This document shows positions 1 to 13,900 of a DNA stretch of 64,000 nt, in pieces. The notes below the pieces were generated by a model. The model made no database searches. It saw only the letters and a program-made list of their open reading frames with translations, and was not told where the DNA came from. Origin of the DNA: Anoplolepis gracilipes (Eukaryota > Arthropoda > Insecta > Hymenoptera > Formicidae). The stretch spans positions 8,903,233 through 8,967,232 of the forward strand of contig NC_132973.1 of assembly GCF_047496725.1 (NCBI RefSeq), given 5' to 3'. Each line of letters starts with the position of its first letter. Position 1 is the stretch's first letter. The position numbers and the translations under genes were made by a program.

Positions 1-448
1 TGGTTTTGCAAGAAAACTTCATTAAACTACAATTAATCATAAACAAATTTTTATTAAAATCGGTGGAGCAGAGTATATGACCTTCCCTTGTTAATTCAAA
101 TTATTAATCTCCGCCTCTTGATGTCATTTGTAAAATTATTTATTATAATATTATTCTATAATCATCGGTGTTTAAATTCCATCAACTTATCTAGCCAGAA
201 TTTTTTTAAAGCCAGACATTGAGCTCTGTTAGCTTCAGTTTATTAAGTTCGCACTCATTATTGTGAGCTTTTGAGGAAAAATTGATTTTTATATTGTGAA
301 TAATAATTTAATATAAAAAATAGCTAATAATATTGACGTATGCGTTTGTTACAACAGTATGAAAAAATAGTTAAGTAACAATAATTCCATCTGAAAGGTA
401 TAAATTATTCAAATATATTATATATTATTATTTTACGAATTGTTTCAG

Positions 449-2413
449 TCGCAGTAGTGATAGCATTCTTCATTTGTTGGGCCCCGTTTCATGTACAACG
501 ATTAATCGCTATATACGGAACTAATACGGAGGATCATATCACGTCGAACGGCCCGTGGATGGAGTTTCTTTACCTCTTAATGACCTATGTATCGGGTGTT
601 CTGTATTACGTATCCACAACGATTAACCCGATTCTTTACAACATTATGTCGAACAAATTCCGTATAGCGTTTACGGTAAGAAACCTAAATTAAAATAAAT
701 TAATTAAATGCTATCTGAAAATCATTTTAATTGATAACTTTTTTATTATCTCAGTTATTAAACGTATTACACGAAATTAAAATTAGTAATATAATAACCA
801 TTAAAATCTAGATAAAATAAAAATACTCTTTTAACAAATATTATATAAAGTAAAATATATTGCAATATATACATTGTGAAAGAAAATAACAGAAACAATA
901 ATTTTCAAAAAATGTGTCTTAAGATTATATTTTTTGAAATAAATAGCTTCTTAAATTATTGTTTTACTATATAAATTTTGTCTGTTTTTGCACAATATAC
1001 AGGATGTTTCAGGGTTAAATGTCTTAACTTAAGATATGAATTTAGGACCTTAAAAAATTTTCTTCTGGAGGTATGCTCGTAAACGCTTTGTTTAAGAGAT
1101 ATTGACATCTAAAGTTACGGGTAAGAATTGTATATTGTACAATTACTAATACAAACTTAAAATATGAATTTAAAACTTCAAAACAAAAAGAAAAATTTTC
1201 CCTCTGGAAGTGTGCCTATAAATACTTTGTTTAAGAGATATTGACATGTAAAGTTACGGGTAAGAATGATATATTGTACTATTGCTAATACGAACTTGTT
1301 TCCATAACTGTCAATATTATAAAAAGGTCCACGAACATCACATCGATATATTCACTATTAGAATAAATGTAAGGCATAATGATTAATGATGCTTATAAAG
1401 AAAAGACTGCTAGGTGTTTTTCTCCGATTTTAATCAAACTTGGTTTGTAGAAGGATTAAAATAATCCGTATGTTTTTTTATCGTTTTTTTAATCAAACAT
1501 GTTTAAAAAATGAAATTAGCCTTCAAAAATTGGTTAAATTTTCGTTTTTCAGCTACAACTTCTAAACGAAACATGATAACGTAATTTCGTAAATATACAA
1601 AAATATAGAGAATTTTTAAAGTTTTGGTATAAAAATTAATTTTCTTTGCAAATAAAAAAATATGAAACTTAAACGGGAATACTTCCAGAGGAAAATTGTT
1701 TTCTTGTTTAAAAAGCTTTCATATTTTCAATTAAGACATTTAACCCTGAAGCTCCCTGTGTTTTACTGGTCGTAATTCAGTTTAAACTATTGCAGGAGAC
1801 GTTATCGAGAAGTTGCAGACTTCCTGGATTGCCGGCACGTCACGAGCAACGCTCGTACTCCAGCTTATCACGATCTCAACAAAGGACCATTGGTGCTTAT
1901 GGCTCTAGGACAGCGGGCACCGGTGGAGGATCCGGTGGGGGATCCGGTAATAATATAGCAGATAGCATGGAAGCTTCAGGAAACTCGCGGGAAGATAGTC
2001 AAAAGCAACCGATAAATAATCCAGAAAATTTACCAAAATCGGACGGAACAAACCCAATTCAAAAGGAATGTATTAAAGAAAGTAAGAATAACAACAGTCT
2101 GCGGTCATCATGCAAAGAGCCCTACAAGTCGCAGGAAAGTAAACGTAGCAAGGATCGATTGATTCGTGGAAATCAGAACACATCGTGGACAAAGAGAACA
2201 ATGTATAAAAGCGTACATGTATCCCATATGGCAGGTTCAGAGAAAAAATGGTCGAGGTTTCTAAAGTGGCTTCCTGGCTTTAAAGTTTTCAAATTTCCTC
2301 GTGGATCGACCGTGCCCGAGGATCGCGTATTCGACGAATCCGGGAATCCTCGAGAAGAACTGTCAATGACTATGTGGAACATCCGCGACAGCAATGAGCA
2401 ACGACCTGTCTGA
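449..2413 (+). CDS. Pyrokinin/neuromedin-U-type neuropeptide GPCR, 3' end (partial)
   Basis: Two coding exons are visible: 449-675 (after a TTTCAG acceptor, ending at a GTAAGA donor) and 1796-2413 (after TTGCAG, ending at TGA 2411-2413). They join in phase 0 as FRIAFT-ETLSR. The first holds TM6 with FFICWAPFH, an extracellular loop, and TM7 with TTINPILYN (the NPxxY motif), then the start of the cytoplasmic helix. The second is a hydrophilic tail with a Gly/Ser run near residues 43-53 of the exon. The CWAPFH and NPxLYN context and the FRxAF..TL tail match insect pyrokinin/PBAN and vertebrate neuromedin-U receptors; CAPA receptor is the main alternative. The receptor would sit in the plasma membrane and couple to G proteins. 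TM1-TM5 lie upstream of the window; bases 1-448 look intronic. The exon before 449 must end with one base of a split codon. Confidence 0.85.
1000..1758. mobile_element. Non-autonomous TIR element (MITE-like) in the GPCR intron
   Basis: The left end CAGGATGTTTCAGGGTTAAA is matched in reverse complement at the right end (CTTCAGGGTTAAATGTCTTA read inward on the minus strand). The left end is preceded by TA; the right flank is TG, so the target duplication is imperfect. A unit of about 125 bp is repeated inside (about 1070-1135 and 1195-1265, sharing TTTAAGAGATATTGACAT), with an inverted trace near 1680-1710. There is no coding potential. The element lies wholly within the 676-1795 intron and leaves both splice sites intact. 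Confidence 0.7.
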
Positions 2414-2830
2414 AAAACGAGTATTTTTAAAAGATCATCTTTAAAAAGACTGATATTTTCATCTACTTTCATTTTTCGTGGATGTAATACCACTTAAGAC
2501 TCATTACTTGAAGGAAGATGATATGACGTAGTAGTATACGTAGTAGTACGATAGTACGACTAGAATGATAACTTAAAAGTTCTAAGGTCGTGGTTTTCAA
2601 AACTTTCTTCGCTTACAGAGACAAAACTGAAACAAGAGTGATGTTTGTAGCTCGGATTTTCATGATTAATTCGCAAAAGTTCTAATGAGCATCCAACGAG
2701 GGTAGAGGATAAGAAAATTTTCAAAAGAAAAGCTATAAAATTTGACGTAATGATATACCATCCGCATTTGCCAAGCGAGTTCTGCTGGTTGATGCTGGCG
2801 TCCGATGTTCTATATCTACAAATAAATTCA
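2414..2830 (+). other. 3' UTR of the GPCR with candidate polyA signal
   Basis: Non-coding sequence follows the TGA. An AATAAA hexamer at 2821-2826 is the first clear polyadenylation signal downstream. The UTR end is inferred. Confidence 0.4.
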
Positions 2831-5800
2831 AAGCATCAAAAAGATAAACATGTCAAAAATATTGCGGTTTTACATCGTAGTGACGTATAGTAATAAATCA
2901 AATAACATACTGCGATCCAACCCAGTCCTCTTCCTGGACAGCACTCTCGTCAATACACATTGAAGATTTTCTTTTATATCACTTTAATTTATTGGAGCAC
3001 GAGTAATGTACATATTACACAAGTATTATTTTGTTTTTCCGATATCAGAGTGCTTCTAATGAAAGTAACTAAAATATTGAACGTAAAAATATTTGATCTA
3101 AACAAAAATCTCTCTGAAAAATATAAAATTGATTTGATAAAATTTTATTTAATCTTTTTATCATTTATTTCTCTGTTTATATATGAAACAAAAAGTAAAG
3201 TGCCAAATATTTTGTTAAATACGCAATATCACGATGTATCGTATGTAATTATCGAAAACATTCTATCATAGCAGTTTTAATAATTAACGTGATCTAAAAC
3301 ACATGTAATATTGCATATAATGCAAATAATGCATAATACTTAAAATATAAGTCAAATAGAAATGATTACTTGAGGTAATAAAAATTCATTATATCAATAA
3401 TTAATATATGTGTCAAGTGTTTTATATACGTGTGTGCGATGTCAAAAATCAAATAGTACAAGTTAGTTTTGAAATAAAATCTCAACACACTTTTATCTGT
3501 AAATTGATTTTTTTAAAAAAGCAAATATATAAAACTTTTTCTGTTGACTTTTGATCATGTCAGAACGTACTCGTATATCGAGTCTATTACAGATTGAAAT
3601 TTTTAAAAATAGTTGCAGAGACAACTTTATGCAGATAATTGAATAGAATGTAATCTTGTCACGTATAATTTGGTGTAAGATATTGAGTTCTCTTTATGTT
3701 GATTGAATTTTTACAATGGGAGAATTATTATGTGAACGATATAAGTGTAAACTATTAACTGTAATAAATTCTCTACCGTCTTTTTCATTAATTTTAACCG
3801 CATATTCTTTATTGAATGTTGTTTATAAGTGTATGTTATCAAATATTGATATTTTTTACTTACAGGTAAATATTTCAAATATCTTAAATTTATCTCTATT
3901 TTCATTTTCTTTTTTCCTATTAAATTAGCTGTGAATTATATCTTGCTCCTTAAAAATAAATTTACTGTATTTCTATATTTTATATGTATATCATAATGCA
4001 GTTATCCATAATTACCGTAAATCAATAATGCAACTATATTTAGTATCATATTTATACTTATTCGTGTCCCTGAAAATTATTCGGGAGTTTGCAACTAAGA
4101 TATAATTATCTTTAATATTTTGACAGATGCGCAGGAATATATTTGAGTTGACAGGAAATAATCTTTTTGGAATCGCATGTAGACGGTAGAAAATATTCTA
4201 TGAATCTCTTTATTATCTTTGCGATATTTTAAAAATATACACGCCACATTGAATGATTAAGTAGTGAAAGTGAACTGACTAATAGAAATATGTAAATAAA
4301 AGTCCATAATAATAGACATTAAATTTATTCTCTGCAATGCTCTCTTTTTAAAAAGTTAATTGTAGTATTTTTTAAAGTTCAAAGTGTGGATTTCTAATAA
4401 AAAAAAGAAGAAAAAATATTTAACAAAAAATTTTTTTACTTGAAAGAATAAAATAGAGTAAGCACTATGCCTAAAAATAGACATAGATGTAAATTGAATC
4501 ATACGTACAATATTTTATTATCTAGTCAATAACATAAAGTCAGATATATGTATAAAAATGTTTAGTATATAATAATGTAATATTGTGCCTGTAAAGAAAA
4601 TAAATATACGGTAATTCATGTGAGTGGAAAATATATTTTACAGAATGCGTCTCTCTATTATCCCTGTGAAATATTTAAAAAATACACAATACACGTTGTT
4701 CTTCTAAACAGAAACTAATAAATACAAATTGACTAATACAACTGTGTAGATGAAATCTTTATATGGACATAAAGTTTATTGTCTCTGTAATGCTCTTTCT
4801 CTGATTGTACTTTTCAAAATTCGCGCATGAATTTCCATCATATATAACAAAAAAATTTCTTCTAGAATTTTTTTTTTTAAAAAAATAAAAATGCATGTGT
4901 TAATAATAATACAAAAAAATAAATACAAAGTAAATATATATAGATTATACATTTTTCCTAGTATTTAAAGGAAATAATTATACACTTATCTTGTGCATAT
5001 AATAATATTGTAGAAAAGAATATACAAAATATGTTTAATATTCAAAAGAGAGATATTATACGAGATATATATAAATTAAATTTATATACATAAGAGAGAT
5101 CATGTACACATGATAGTACGACATAATTTACTAATAAATTACAAACAATTAAAAAGTATTTGTATAGTAAATGCCAACAATATCTGATAACAATAATACT
5201 GAAAATATACGCCATGGATGAAAGTATATTATTAGCAACAAATATAATTAATTAATATTGATAATTCACATTTGATTTTCGATAATATAAATATATAATT
5301 GTACACATTTATTAAAAAATAAATATTATAATTCTGCCTGAAAAGATTAAGTTGGATTTAATAGCGAAAATGTGTTTGGATAATTATCCAAAGTGCCTAT
5401 TTAACAACGGAGACAGAAAAGACGTGTGTATAAAAAATTACATCAACATTAAGATGACATCTGCCGTCATTTGCATACAGCAAATTTGATAGATACGAGA
5501 AATGTTATCGTCTTTTAACTCGATTAATTACGATCTCTTTTTCGCGGATCATTGATTGCAATTAATTATTCGTGCCCGCACGTAAGCGGTGTATTAAATA
5601 CATATAAATATTTAAATAATGTGTTTCGACATATTTATGTATATCCAACATGAATTACGTACATACATAATATCTCCTATACATAAATCTAAGACATTAA
5701 ATAATAACCATCATATACATCGATATGATAATAAGCGTAGGGCATGAGTAAACTTACAGATGCGGGAATGTATATCGCGCGAGAGAAACGTGGAAACGAT

Positions 5801-5837
5801 TATTGTTCTGTGACAGTCTGCTTTACCATAAACACGT
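2831..5837. other. AT-rich intergenic sequence
   Basis: No gene recognised. Reading frames here (for example 2960-3271 plus) are low-complexity Ile/Leu/Phe/Lys-rich translations of AT-rich DNA without splice context. An old direct duplication lies inside (see 4190-4960). Confidence 0.5.
4190..4960. repeat. Diverged tandem duplication, about 465-bp period
   Basis: The segment near 4190-4500 resembles that near 4655-4960 in order: a TCTCT(T/C)TATTATC stretch, TTTAAAAAATACAC-like sequence, GACTAATA, GACAT(T/A)AA, TCTCTGCAATGCTCT versus TCTCTGTAATGCTCT, then a T-rich tract. Divergence is substantial and no function is apparent. Confidence 0.45.
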
Positions 5838-8477
5838 TCACGGCATACTTTCGAGACAACCTTTGATGTGCTGCCAAGCTTGTAGACCCTGTATCAATAA
5901 TAAAGAAAATAATATTGTAATTGTCCCAAATTCAACGCGCGGGGTAAAACGTAAAGAATATCATTGAATTGAATATCAACCTTTCTAGCTAGTTTAAATT
6001 GCAAGACACAGTAAGCTGCCAAGGTCTCTTTCAGATCGACGACTTTTTGATGTTGGAATCTCTCAATATCCATCATGGCTTTAATGGAGAAAGACCTGTA
6101 GAGGAATCAGCGATTTATTCAAATTACGTTTACGCATGAAAAGAATGACGCTCATCAAAACTTTGTCTCTTACTTTAAGTCTTCGTCCACTTGTTTTACA
6201 GCTTCATCGTGCTGTGCGATTCGCTGTTCCAGCTGAAGAATCTTCAGCTCGCGAACTTCTTCAGTGTCCACGGAGCCGAATAAGCGTGACATCAGACCGG
6301 CTTTACCTTGAAAATAAGAAAATTTGTTTTTGTAAAAAAAAAAAAATAAATAAATAAAATTCTAATTTTACTTCAAACACACGGGTATTTTCTAATACCT
6401 TGCATAACTTTCTCCTTCTGATCAAACGTGGCAGTTAAAGTATCGTGTGCCTCGTCCTTCGCAAGTTGCAGGGCTTCCCTGCGTCTAACTACAGCCTGTA
6501 ATGCCGACGCACCGAACAGCCATTCCTTCAGCTGATCAGCTATGAGCTCTTCCTCCTCGAGAGTGGTATCTATAGTTGCTGCTAATGAGTCCAAGTAGTG
6601 TCCCGATTTCTAAGAAAACAGGCTGTAATGCGGTGTTTTGCAATTTTTATATACTTATATTGGGTTTTTTCTTTTATCAAGTCACGTGTGTTTACGGTAT
6701 TCTAGTCGCAACGTTAATAAATAAAATCGAATAGAAGCTTTCTTATCGACACAGCTACGATGTTACTTTTACAATGCAACAAATAAATACCTGTAATCCA
6801 TCGCCCATCTCTCTCTCTATTGCACTCCATTCGCTGAAGACGCGTCCGTAATTCGCGTGCAACTTGTACAGACTGTGTTGCTTTTCCACGAGACGTGCAC
6901 GCACTCGTAAAAGATTGCACAAATTATTCTGCAAGATTATATAATATCGTTATACTGCATAAAAAAATATTACTTTAATTTGCAGTGCATACCTGTAGCT
7001 CAATTCCATAGTTTTTTATAGTTTCGAATCGTTTGTCCGGTTTCCTCAATCGTACTGCTACACTAAGCGCTTTCAATTTTGATTCTGCAATCTGCAGATA
7101 CCCTAAAAATAATAAATTTGATTAGATATAATAGTCTAATATAAAAGACACATTGATTATTTTTAGCCTGCATAAAATTCCTAGTAATAAAAAATACCTG
7201 TTTCTTTAACACTTTCTCTCCAACCATCTTTTTGCTGGAGAAATCCCATGAAATGTTCATCGCCCGAAAGAATAGGATGCGACGCCACTCTTATAAGAAA
7301 ATTCTAAAATACACAAATATTTTTTAGTCTTTTTCAATTTTCAATATTCTTACTGTACAAATATTGTTAAAAATACAGATCGAAAATGTACCTCAAGACC
7401 AGCTCTTCTACGATCGACAAAGTCGGGATCGAATGTATCAGTCGTCACCTTTTGCCACGCGTAGAGAACTTTCTTCTCTGGCAACGGTGGTAGCACAATG
7501 TAAGGATAAGAAATTTCCAAATAAGCTCGAAGCAGTTCAAATTCGGTATATCGTCGCCATAATGAGCTTATCCTAGTCAGCGTGTTTTTGAAATCTGGAT
7601 CGGTGACTCTGTAAAAAAAAATAAATAAATAAATAAAATGTAACACACATACAACAATGTGTACAAATACAATTATGAAATCTTAATTTGTAATAAAACG
7701 CAATTCATATTTTTATATTTCTTTACTCACTTAGTTTCAATGAGATACACCGTGTAGAATTCTCTAAGATTAAGCGCCTTATTTGCTCTTTTTTCAGCTT
7801 CTACTATTGAGATCTCCATGTGGTCCAGCAAACAGTCCTGAAATATATTATAAAATATAAATTCAATTTCCAAATATTTATATATAGATTAAGACACTGT
7901 TTAGCCTCTATTTTTTTCGTTATCATTCATAACGGGATACCGCGGTTGGAGATATGATGGTACGCAAACATAATAGGCAACAGCTGTCACCTACAAAGGG
8001 ATTGAGAAACGAATATATATGTATGCATTTATGTGTGTGTATTTGTGTATGGTGTGTATTTGTATACGTGTATACACACACATACACACACGTACACGAG
8101 GCCAGTCAGTGACACCGATTGAGAGACGCTGCGCAGTACTCTGTTGATCACTGCGCGACATACATTCGCCTTAATTAAAAAATCTTTAACTTAATTAAAA
8201 AATTAATCGATCAATCTAATATCTCTTTGATTTTTTCCGGAGGCACTTATTATTTTTTTTTTTTTTTTTTCAATTTTGGAGTCGTACATGACTGTACAAT
8301 CACGAGCGGGAGACCACGACACGACTTTGGAAAGGCCAAGCGCTATGTATCGATTTCCAGACGAATATGGAAAACAAGCCTCAGAATTCTCTTTACCTCT
8401 TTCCGCGTCTCCACAGCGGTCATATTGTTGGCGTTAGCCTCCCTCTGATAGTTGCCGTTCTGAAAGACTTCTTCCAT
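5838..8477 (-). CDS. SNX4: Sorting nexin 4 (PX-BAR), complete, 10 exons
   Basis: Exons on the minus strand: 8477-8397, 7837-7731, 7608-7392, 7303-7198, 7102-6993, 6928-6791, 6609-6399, 6306-6174, 6095-5981, 5888-5838. Phases agree throughout and give 422 aa (human SNX4 is about 450). The PX domain spans roughly residues 28-165: RRYTEF phosphoinositide-binding motif, the PPLPEK loop, then FDPDFVDRRRAGLE and HFMGFLQQKDGWRESVKETG. The rest is the helical BAR domain (VRLRKPDKRFETIKNYGIEL, LFGASALQAVVRRREALQLA), ending GLQAWQHIKGCLESMP. SNX4 binds PI3P on early endosomes and drives tubular recycling of cargo such as transferrin receptor or autophagy SNAREs; the partner is usually SNX7 or SNX30. 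The start is the first ATG of an exon with a GTAAAG donor. No lesion was seen. Confidence 0.95.
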
Positions 8478-8911
8478 GATTCCCGATGACGCGTGCAACT
8501 ACTTACGAACCCAGCTAAAGCCAGCAGGACTCCAGTTTAGTTCTTCACATCACGTTGAGTCGCTCGAGCCCGACCAGCGACCACTACTGCTGTATCGACA
8601 CTGGCACGTCGCACGTCGGGGAACTGGTAAAAGCAAGCTGTAACATTGCGCACGATCGCGTCAGTTCGACCAAGAATCGAACCAGAATAGACGCCAAGTT
8701 AAAATACAAAATTCATTTAAAATTTATGCAGGAAAAAAGATGAAAATTACAATCTGTAGAAAATTATAAAAATGGAAAAATTCTTTTAATTATAAGAAGA
8801 AAATGGAAACCAGTTTTACGTTCACACGTAAAAAAATTTCCCCTTATATGAATATAAAATATTAATTGTGTATAATCTTTTTTATTCTAGCTATATAATA
8901 TTATATATATA
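8478..8911. other. Upstream region of SNX4
   Basis: A GC-richer stretch (about 8478-8700) directly upstream of the SNX4 start is likely 5' UTR and promoter. No unambiguous TATA-plus-initiator pair was seen. Confidence 0.35.
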
Positions 8912-9142
8912 CAGAGTGTTCTATTCAAAAGTTTCCACCCTGTTTATTTTGTGATTAATTTTCGCGAAAAATACCGAAAGACGTCAATTTTGTTTTCAAG
9001 GGGGACGTATGAATACGATAAATGCAACGGTATTACTTCATTGTCTTCACAGGGATAGCTACCCTTTTAAAAATCTTAAATGGCAATAGGGGTCAAGTGG
9101 CATATCATTTTAAAGGTCTTTTGATTTTCTTTACAATCGTGT

Positions 9143-9173
<31 letters not shown>

Positions 9174-9794
9174 GGATATTTTTCTAGATATTGTACTAAA
9201 AAGTTTCAGGTGTAAAAAAATTTAGATGCAAAGATATAATTTAGAGTAAATTTGTTTATTTTACATGTTATTTTAAATGTTCAAAATGTTCTTCTTAGGA
9301 GTTAAATTCGAAGATCTTGGTGACCTTGGTCAGTCGAGCAGATACTAAGATCTCCGGATTTAACTCCTCTGGACTTCTTTCTGTGGGAATATTTAAAATC
9401 TGTTATTTATAAAACACCAGTAGAAAATATAAATGATTTGCATCAAAGAATTGTACCGGAATGTAGAACCATTCCAGCAGATATCTTTAAAAATATACGC
9501 TTAGAGTTTAAGAATCTTTATTATTGTTTAACAAATAACGGAGAACATTTTGAACATTTAAAATAACGATTTTAAAGAGAATCAAAGGGCCTTTAAAATG
9601 ATATGTCACTTGACCCTTATTGCCATTTAAGATTTTTGAAAGGGTAGCTATCCCTGCAAAGGCGATGAAGTAATACCGTTGCATTTATCGTATTCATACG
9701 TCCCCCTTGAAAACAAAATTGACGTCTTTTGGTATTTTTCGCAAAAATTAATTACAAAATAAACAGGGTGGAAACTTTTCAAATGAACACCCTG
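8912..9794 (+). mobile_element. Tc1/mariner-like element with long TIRs, internally deleted
   Basis: The ends are inverted: CAGAGTGTTCTATTCAAAAG on the left, and CAGGGTGTTCATTTGAAAAG on the minus strand at the right. Both are flanked by TA (8910-8911 and 9795-9796), the target duplication of the Tc1/mariner superfamily. Inverted similarity runs about 230 bp into each side (8912 to about 9150; about 9570 to 9794), including the CAATTTTGTTTTCAAGGGGG region. At 883 bp it is too short for a full transposase; only a C-terminal remnant is present. It sits between SNX4 and the transporter. Confidence 0.85.
9345..9566 (+). pseudogene. Transposase C-terminal remnant (DDE superfamily)
   Basis: Frame 9348-9566 reads RSPDLTPLDFFLWEYLKSVI followed by a tail ending NNGEHFEHLK and a TAA. 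The SPDLTPxDFFLWxYLK block with the last acidic catalytic residue is typical of mariner-type transposases. An in-frame TGA at 9321 and the absence of the upstream catalytic domain show it is a fragment. Confidence 0.8.
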
Positions 9795-9796
9795 TA

Positions 9797-10623
9797 TACA
9801 AGTAGCAACATCCTTGTCGTTGAATATAAAATTCCAACCAGATTCTTTGGTTCAATCTTTCTCTCTCAGTTTTCTTGTATTTATTGCTTGTTTCATTTCC
9901 GTAAAAAAATTATAAGGAATTGAATTTTATATTCAATACTTAGATTAATAATTTAATAAATTTTACAGAGTTCTACTTAGAGCTCTTTAATAACGCTATA
10001 TAAAAATTATAAATTATCTAATTGTAAGTAAAGATCCAACAGCAATTAATTGTCATAAGATACTTAAAAAATTATAAAATAAATGTACGGAATATTAAAT
10101 TTTTAATTAATTTTTAATAAATGATTAATGTATCACAGTTTTTTTTAATCTTTCAACTTAATGATTCATAGATATATTACTTTGCAACATCGATTCAAAA
10201 TGATGGAAATTATAAATTATACATTAATGAAAAATTTATAATCAAATGCAAAATTTATTTTATTTTAAACAAACAATTTCATGTTAAGAAAATAAAGATA
10301 AAATATAATATATAATTATAAGATAATATATAATTATTCCATTTTTCATTATTATTCCATATTCCATTTCTTCGATTTTCACTTCAAATAATAAATTTCG
10401 CTACTTTTGTATTTTTTTGTGTTGCGTGCAAAACAAATTAATGGTGAATATTAATAATATAAGTTTATTATATTGCACTATTTATTGTATTACACTTCTC
10501 TACTTTATTTTTATTATACTTTTAACAAAAAATTACGATAAATATTATTGAGATCGATTCTGACGATGCAGAATTCTTTAAAAATATATTTTTCTAAGAC
10601 ATATAAATATATATAATAAAATA

Positions 10624-10662
<39 letters not shown>

Positions 10663-10814
10663 ATGCATGTTACATTGTGTGATTGTACAATCTATTCGCT
10701 ACATTATGATATGTAAATATTAAATACAATAGATGAAGACAAATGATTCTTATAGATTAGAGACTATACATATGTGAACATGTTTATTTACATGATGAAA
10801 ATATTAAGCACAAT
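9797..10814. other. AT-rich intergenic sequence
   Basis: No gene seen. A (TA)n microsatellite occupies about 10629-10660. Confidence 0.5.
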
Positions 10815-10820
10815 TTTATT
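10815..10820 (-). other. Candidate polyA signal of the SV2-like gene
   Basis: AATAAA on the minus strand, about 125 bases after the stop codon of the transporter; the first clear hexamer downstream. Confidence 0.5.
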
Positions 10821-10944
10821 ATAAAAATAACAATAACAATAGTCATTAAAAAATACATAATAACAAAAATATATTTACATATTGATACTTTGCTAAAGAA
10901 ATGAAACGTAGATATAGGTATCTATGATGTATATCTACGAAAGA

Positions 10945-13900
10945 TTAAGCAATATCCTTTGCTTTGTCATCATCATTTTTCTTATGAGGTAGTATAATTA
11001 CCAAAAATGCAGACACTAGAAAAATTTTAAACATAAAATTAAAATTTTTATGTTTAATCATAATACATTTGTGTAGACAACAAAACAATAATTTATACCT
11101 AAACAAGCCGAGCCGATCATAATGAATGGTCCTAGGCATGATAAATTGAATAAAATGGGGAATAATAAATTGCCTATTACTGCGCCTATTCTTCCTATCA
11201 TCATGGTTATGCTGACTGCCATTGTTCTGTTTATAAAATAAAATAATAAGAATATATCATAAAATAAATACAAATAAATGATTTCTTCTTATTTAACGTT
11301 TAACACTTATTTAATACTTTGTATACTTCAAGTTAACGTTTTAAATTACTGCCATACCTTAGATATGTAGGAAAATTGTCAACAATAATATTAATAACAG
11401 TCGCACCACCTATACTTGACATAGCAACAAATACAGAAGATAATCCGAGAATACTGTTGGTATCTTCGGTCCAATAAAGTGAACCGCAGCAGGCAGCAGC
11501 AACAACGAAACAAATAGCTACAAAAATGTAATAATTATAACACAATTATAGATAGTTATATAGATTTTGCAGTAAAATTACGATATCGCAAACATTATCT
11601 CTCTTAGCTGATTTCATGAATAAAATCACCATTTATCTATTACTGCATTAATACAAATCATCGATATCTTACCCATTAGTTTCTTTTTTCCAACTACAGT
11701 AATCAAAGTACCAGCCAGAGTATAACCAATTACGCCTGTGACGGCGATAACAATAGAGTTAATGAAGACTTGAGAATTCAATTCCGCCTGAAATTGATAT
11801 GCATATTATTTTTTTAAATTTGCTTTCTATAAATTGCAATCAAAGTTTATTCACATTAGAAAGGTAGCTTACCGGAACGCATGCAACTGTGCTATTGTTT
11901 ATCGTCTCATTGACATATTGAGTAGAATTAAGATGCGATTTTTCTTGACCTAACATATAACAAAATGAAGGTTGCAAACCCGATATACGCTTGTCATTCT
12001 TCATTAGAGTACTCTTATAACTCTCAATCATTGCAAATAACTGTGGCATCCAAAGTCGCAGAGAGTTCGATCTGTACAGTTGCAATTGAGAAATGGTAAA
12101 TTACTGTTAATTTCGTTTTTAAATTAAACTTAAGAAAAAAGAGAAGTCAATCAAAACCAACCCTATCGTTGCTCCCAATTGTATCGTCGATACAAGTATC
12201 AATCTGAAAATATTAGGTGGTAAGAAGAGAGGTTTCATCTGCTTCAAACAGTTTCGCAACTTGTCCTGCATGCATTTCTCAGAAGATTGGACGGAATATT
12301 CATTCTTAAGATATTTGATCTGTCAATTAAGGAATCATTAGCGAGCTCGACCGCTATTTAATTATTATTAATAAATTCAATGATCTCACAAACGTAATTA
12401 TCATGCATACTTTATACCTTCATCAAAGAAATTTGATGTTTTACATTTTTAATTTAAACTTTCACATTTTATTGGCTACTTATTTAGTAATGCAAAATTA
12501 TTAGTGCAATAAACGCTTACACTTTAATCAAACAGCTTAATTTCAAATTTGCTGACTTTAATAAAAAACTAAATTATATTTTAAAATCTATCGACTGTTT
12601 TCAAAACTATTTTCAAATTGCTTTCAAATAATAAAAAGCGTCTTAATATATTGTTATCTTTGAATATAAAATATATTATTATATACATAATTACCGGATA
12701 TGAGTCAGGATCTTTTCCGGTATTGAGTGAATAGATTTTTCTGAATACATTTAATGCTTCATCATGTCGACCTTTCAAGATAAGAAAGCGCGGACTCTCT
12801 GGGAAAGCGAAAAAAGCGACGCACGCTAAAAATTCTGGTAACGAACAGACTGCCAAAAACATCCTCCACGAATTTATTTCTATAGCTTGATTAAAAAATG
12901 TTATGTTCCACTTGTATGGTAGTATGAGCCATGCTATACCTAAGAATAAAAATAATTAAAAAGGACATTTTATTGTATTTACTATCAATATACATATATA
13001 GTATTCACTATCAACTAATGATAGAAAGTTTATCAGTCTGTGTAAGTCTAACAACAATTTTAAAAAAGATCACCCAAATATAATTTTCACAAAAGCAGAC
13101 AAGGGAAACATTACGGTAGCTATGAATAAAAACATTTATATAAACAAAGGGTAATTTAAGCGACGAAGACACAAGTACAAAAAAACTCGTGTAAAAAAAT
13201 AGAATTGAAACTTAATAACGTTTTAAAAAGGTGATTAAAAAAATGAATATATAACGAAACAATATCATAGACTGAAATCTAGTGACGGTTCTTTACCAAA
13301 AGTCTATGGTTTACCGAAAATTTTCCGCTCCGAATAATTGTTTCATTTATTAGTAGCCCACTATACAATATAGCGAAATTTGTACAACAGATTCTATTAA
13401 ACAGTCTTCCAACTGCGAGAAGTAACGTTAAAGATAGTTTCCAGCTCTATAATACATTGTCAAATATAGAAATAGATAATAAATACATTATGGCTTAGTT
13501 GGATGTCGTGTCTTTGTTTACGAATGTCCCGATAAAATTAACAATATTGAACATTTCAAACCTGTGGTCTTGTATACAAAAATCCACAAATTTACCAGAA
13601 GAAGAATCTTTAAACATAGTAAAATTCATAGTAGATTCCATTTATTTTACGTTCAAAAATAAGATTTACAAGCAAACATCTGAAACTCTTATAGGATCTC
13701 CTTTATCTCCAATTGTCGCGGATCTGATACTACAAGATTTAGAAAATAAAGCGTTATTTAAAATTGGTAAAAAAATTAAATTCTATCACTGTTACGTAGA
13801 TGACATTTTATTATTTAATACTTGCTGTTGAAAAAGATTCACTACAAAGCAACGTAAAAATTTTTAATTTCTTTCACAAAAGATTACAATTTACCTATGA

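Noticed and set aside
2173..2493. 106-codon minus-strand frame opposite the GPCR tail
   Set aside because: Shadow of the real exon 1796-2413, whose sense frame fits the receptor.
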